Of a stretch of 64,000 nucleotides of DNA, positions 61,881 to 64,000 are shown piece after piece. The translations under genes and the position numbers were made by a program. The first letter of the stretch is position 1. Each line of letters opens with the position of its first letter. The stretch is from Lysinibacillus mangiferihumi. GTDB taxonomy: Bacteria > Bacillota > Bacilli > Bacillales_A > Planococcaceae. The stretch is from contig NZ_PYWM01000002.1 in assembly GCF_003049665.1 (NCBI RefSeq), forward strand, positions 1-64,000, read 5' to 3'. Below the pieces are notes generated by a model. That model worked only from the letters and a program-made list of their open reading frames with translations. It searched no databases and was not told where the DNA came from.

Positions 61881-61926
61881 CTCTTTAGATTATATATTTT
61901 ATGCACATTTTTCGGGAGTGGAATTT

Positions 61927-62283
61927 ATGGGTTCATTATGTAATTGCAAGGAACTTGTGCAAATAAAAGTGGAAGCAGATATTGGTGCTGATCCATTATG
62001 GTGTAAGGTTTGTGGCTTTAATTTGGATATGGATAAAATGGAGATTTCTGATTCTTTAAAGATACAGTTAAGATCATGGATAAATGATTATGGAGCTTGG
62101 ATAAATGTGGACTCTGATAGCTTAATTGTTGGAGGTGAGAATCTAGAAAAACAACATAATGAAATAGGACTAAGATTAACGGAAAAAGTGATAAGTGAAA
62201 TAAAAAATAAAAAAATTGTTTTTCAACCTTCTTCAATATATGAATCATTTGGAGATTATACTAGTGATGAAAAGTTAATCTAA
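61927..62283 (+). CDS. Small zinc-ribbon-like protein of unknown function
   Basis: A 118-residue soluble protein. The N-terminal Cys arrangement CNCKE and WCKVCGFNLDMD would form a four-Cys zinc site. A helical region follows with a possible KIQLRSWINDYGAWINVDSD motif and a charged helix (NEIGLRLTEKVISEIKNKK). No known family was recognised. The ATG at 61927 is placed by GGGAGTGG. It has its own terminator and no clear partner. Confidence 0.65.
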   Translation: MGSLCNCKELVQIKVEADIGADPLWCKVCGFNLDMDKMEISDSLKIQLRSWINDYGAWINVDSDSLIVGGENLEKQHNEIGLRLTEKVISEIKNKKIVFQPSSIYESFGDYTSDEKLI

Positions 62284-62321
62284 CCTAATCAATGTAGGGA
62301 AATAATTTAAACAATTCTATA

Positions 62322-62361
62322 AGACCAGAGTTTTGAATTCTATCAGACTCTGGTCTTTTAA
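62322..62361 (+). terminator. Terminator of the zinc-ribbon gene
   Basis: AGACCAGAGT / ACTCTGGTCT 10-bp stem followed by TTTTAATTTT. Confidence 0.8.
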
Positions 62362-62551
62362 TTTTGCCTGCATATATTTGTGATTACCCCAATTAATAGC
62401 TGGATACAGTTTAATGAAATGACATTATAACAGAATAATTTAACTATATTAAAAATTTATTTTTTTCTGAAAACTGTTGAAATAGAGAATTATTTTTTGT
62501 AATATTTTAAAAAATGAAATTACATTTCATATTTTGGAACGGAGGTTAAAA

Positions 62552-63538
62552 ATGGGAGTTAATATTCTTGAAGTAAAAGATTTGAAAATTGGTTTTAAAC
62601 ACGACAAAAAAGAAATTGCAATTGTGAACGGCATATCGTTACAACTTGAAAAAGGAAAAACTTTAGGAATTGTTGGTGAATCAGGGTGTGGAAAAAGTAT
62701 GACTTCACTTTCACTTATGGGGTTGTTACCTAGTGGTGTCGATTGGCAAAACGGCGATATTTACATAGATCAAATACAAATTAATAAAAACTTAAAAAAG
62801 GACTGGCGGAAGATTCGAGGTAAAAAAATTTCAATGATTTTTCAAGAACCAATGAGTTCGTTAAATCCAGTCTATAAAGTTGGGTCTCAAATTGTTGAAA
62901 TGATTCTTAGCCATGAAAGTATTTCTAAAAAAGAAGCTCATGAGCGTGCGGTTGACATGATACGACTTGTTGGAATCCCTCGTCCAGAAAGAGTAGTAAA
63001 TGAATATCCTCATCAACTGTCAGGAGGTATGCGACAGCGGGTCATGATTGCTATGGCATTAGCTTGCAATCCAGAAATATTAATTGCAGATGAACCCACG
63101 ACTGCATTGGATGTGACGATACAGGCGCAAATATTGGAATTAATGAAAGACCTTCAAGAAAAACTACAAATGTCTATTATTTTAATCACTCATGATCTTG
63201 GGGTAGTAGCAGAAATTTGTGAGCGAGTGATTGTTATGTACGCTGGGGAAATTGTTGAAGAAGCAACAGTGTTAAATTTATTTAATCATCCTCTCCATCC
63301 ATATACAAAGGGGCTAATAAACTCATTACCAAATATAGATGCAGAACAAGAATATCTATCATCAATTAATGGGGTTGTACCAGCACCAGCAGATATGCCA
63401 TTAGGATGCAGATTTTTCGATCGATGTGAGTTTGCAACCGACAAATGTCAAAATAAACCGAGCTTATTTACGACGAATATAGGTACTAGCGTACGATGTT
63501 GGATTTATGAAAATGGTGAATTAGAAGGGGGAATGTAA
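62552..63538 (+). CDS. Oligopeptide/dipeptide ABC transporter ATP-binding protein (DppD/OppD-like)
   Basis: A 328-residue ATPase of a peptide/nickel ABC importer. Walker [10 protein letters not shown]-loop [10 protein letters not shown], signature LSGGMRQRV, Walker [14 protein letters not shown], and the C-terminal oligopeptide/HPY domain with the Cys-rich [15 protein letters not shown] (probable Fe-S binding). ATG 62552 follows CGGAGG. It pairs with the second ATPase that starts one base after its stop; the permease and binding-protein genes must lie to the right. The exact substrate (peptide, nickel or other) cannot be told from the ATPase. Confidence 0.9.
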   Translation: MGVNILEVKDLKIGFKHDKKEIAIVNGISLQLEKGKTLGIVGESGCGKSMTSLSLMGLLPSGVDWQNGDIYIDQIQINKNLKKDWRKIRGKKISMIFQEPMSSLNPVYKVGSQIVEMILSHESISKKEAHERAVDMIRLVGIPRPERVVNEYPHQLSGGMRQRVMIAMALACNPEILIADEPTTALDVTIQAQILELMKDLQEKLQMSIILITHDLGVVAEICERVIVMYAGEIVEEATVLNLFNHPLHPYTKGLINSLPNIDAEQEYLSSINGVVPAPADMPLGCRFFDRCEFATDKCQNKPSLFTTNIGTSVRCWIYENGELEGGM

Positions 63539-64000
63539 ATGACAAATCCATTACTAGAGGTAAAGCATTTAAAAAAATATTTCCCATTAAAAGGCTCACG
63601 AACGGATTATTTAAAAGCGGTAGATGATGTTTCGTTCACTGTAAATCAAGGCGAAGTTTTAGGGATAGTTGGTGAATCAGGTTGTGGTAAGTCCACGATG
63701 GGAAAAACACTAATCCAGCTTTTTACGCCAACAGAAGGTGAAATTTTACTAAATGGTGAAAATATTACGGTACTTAGTTCAAAAAAGGTGCGCCAAAAAC
63801 GACGTGAAATGCAAATTATTTTCCAGGACCCATTTGCTTCACTTAATCCTCGAATGAAGGTTTTTAAAATTATTGAAGAACCTTTAGTCAATTTTAGGAT
63901 TGGTACAAAAGAAGAAAGAAAACAACGGGTCTATGACGTTGCTAAGCAGGTGGGACTAACACATAAACAACTAGAACGTTTTCCTCACGAATTTTCGGGG
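63539..64000 (+). CDS. Oligopeptide/dipeptide ABC transporter ATP-binding protein (DppF/OppF-like), partial
   Basis: Starts ATG directly after the stop of the previous gene (GAAGGGGGAATG upstream). It runs off the window end after 154 codons. Visible: EVKHLKKYFPLKG start, the Walker [15 protein letters not shown]-loop FQDPFASLNPRM and FPHEFSG beginning the signature. It is the F-type partner that usually heterodimerises with the D-type ATPase. The missing part lies beyond 64000. Confidence 0.9.
   Translation, partial: MTNPLLEVKHLKKYFPLKGSRTDYLKAVDDVSFTVNQGEVLGIVGESGCGKSTMGKTLIQLFTPTEGEILLNGENITVLSSKKVRQKRREMQIIFQDPFASLNPRMKVFKIIEEPLVNFRIGTKEERKQRVYDVAKQVGLTHKQLERFPHEFSG

Overview
The window is chromosomal DNA of a low-GC, spore-forming Bacillales bacterium, most likely Lysinibacillus (sphaericus/fusiformis group). 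The evidence is the spore photoproduct lyase pair splA/splB, a CotA-type laccase, conserved Bacillus-like gene blocks (tseB-aspB-asnS-dnaD-nth-ypoC, ponA/recU, yppE-mrfA, gpsB-rnpB-ypsC), frequent TTG/GTG starts behind strong Shine-Dalgarno sites, and a B-type RNase P RNA. No rRNA or tRNA gene, CRISPR array, intact transposon or prophage was seen.

Layout. 1-5.7 kb: tail of an upstream gene, an orphan Spo0B-type sensor kinase, a histidine phosphatase, a broken cold-shock-like gene, a 1.1 kb non-coding stretch, malate:quinone oxidoreductase (mqo) and a small DUF2829/Tad2-like protein. 5.8-10 kb: an SDR oxidoreductase, queT behind a preQ1-II-like riboswitch, an ECF S component, splAB and a 206-bp element with inverted-repeat ends. 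10-18 kb: a guanidine-modifying-type enzyme (DDAH/arginine deiminase fold) with an APC permease, facing a YqcI/YcgG (haem N-oxygenase-type) gene; a secreted protein and a 42-residue membrane peptide; a MarR regulator divergent from a quinone-reductase-like flavoprotein; and a CotA laccase with a long C-terminal tail. 18-31.8 kb: a TPR-GGDEF protein and housekeeping genes for cell wall, aspartate/asparagine metabolism, DNA replication and repair. 31.8-35.4 kb: a small accessory segment splitting mrfA from mrfB. It carries one 678-residue gene of unknown function plus degraded remnants, including an SLH-domain tail. 35.4-42.7 kb: mrfB, gpsB, rnpB, a PAS-GGDEF-EAL protein, ypsC and a DinG-like helicase.

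42.9-56.6 kb is a complete ethanolamine-utilisation microcompartment operon: sensor kinase eutW, ANTAR antiterminator eutV, transporter eutH, shell genes eutS/eutL/eutM/eutN and a second tailed eutM-like protein, eutP, reactivase eutA, ethanolamine ammonia-lyase eutBC, acetaldehyde dehydrogenase eutE and two PduL-type phosphotransacylases. It ends with a malate dehydrogenase, where other eut operons carry an alcohol dehydrogenase. A terminator after eutV overlaps a hairpin with an ANTAR-type hexaloop, consistent with EutV antitermination. The predicted flow is ethanolamine to acetaldehyde plus ammonia (EutBC), then acetyl-CoA (EutE), then acetyl-phosphate (PduL), inside the shell.

56.9-64 kb: an M32 carboxypeptidase, a ba3-type cytochrome c oxidase operon (subunits 2A, II, I) on the minus strand, a CheX-like protein, a 29-residue membrane microprotein behind a Fur-box-like site, a zinc-ribbon-like small protein, and two oligopeptide/dipeptide ABC transporter ATPases, the second cut by the window end. 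All identifications are from reading the sequence; no database search was run.
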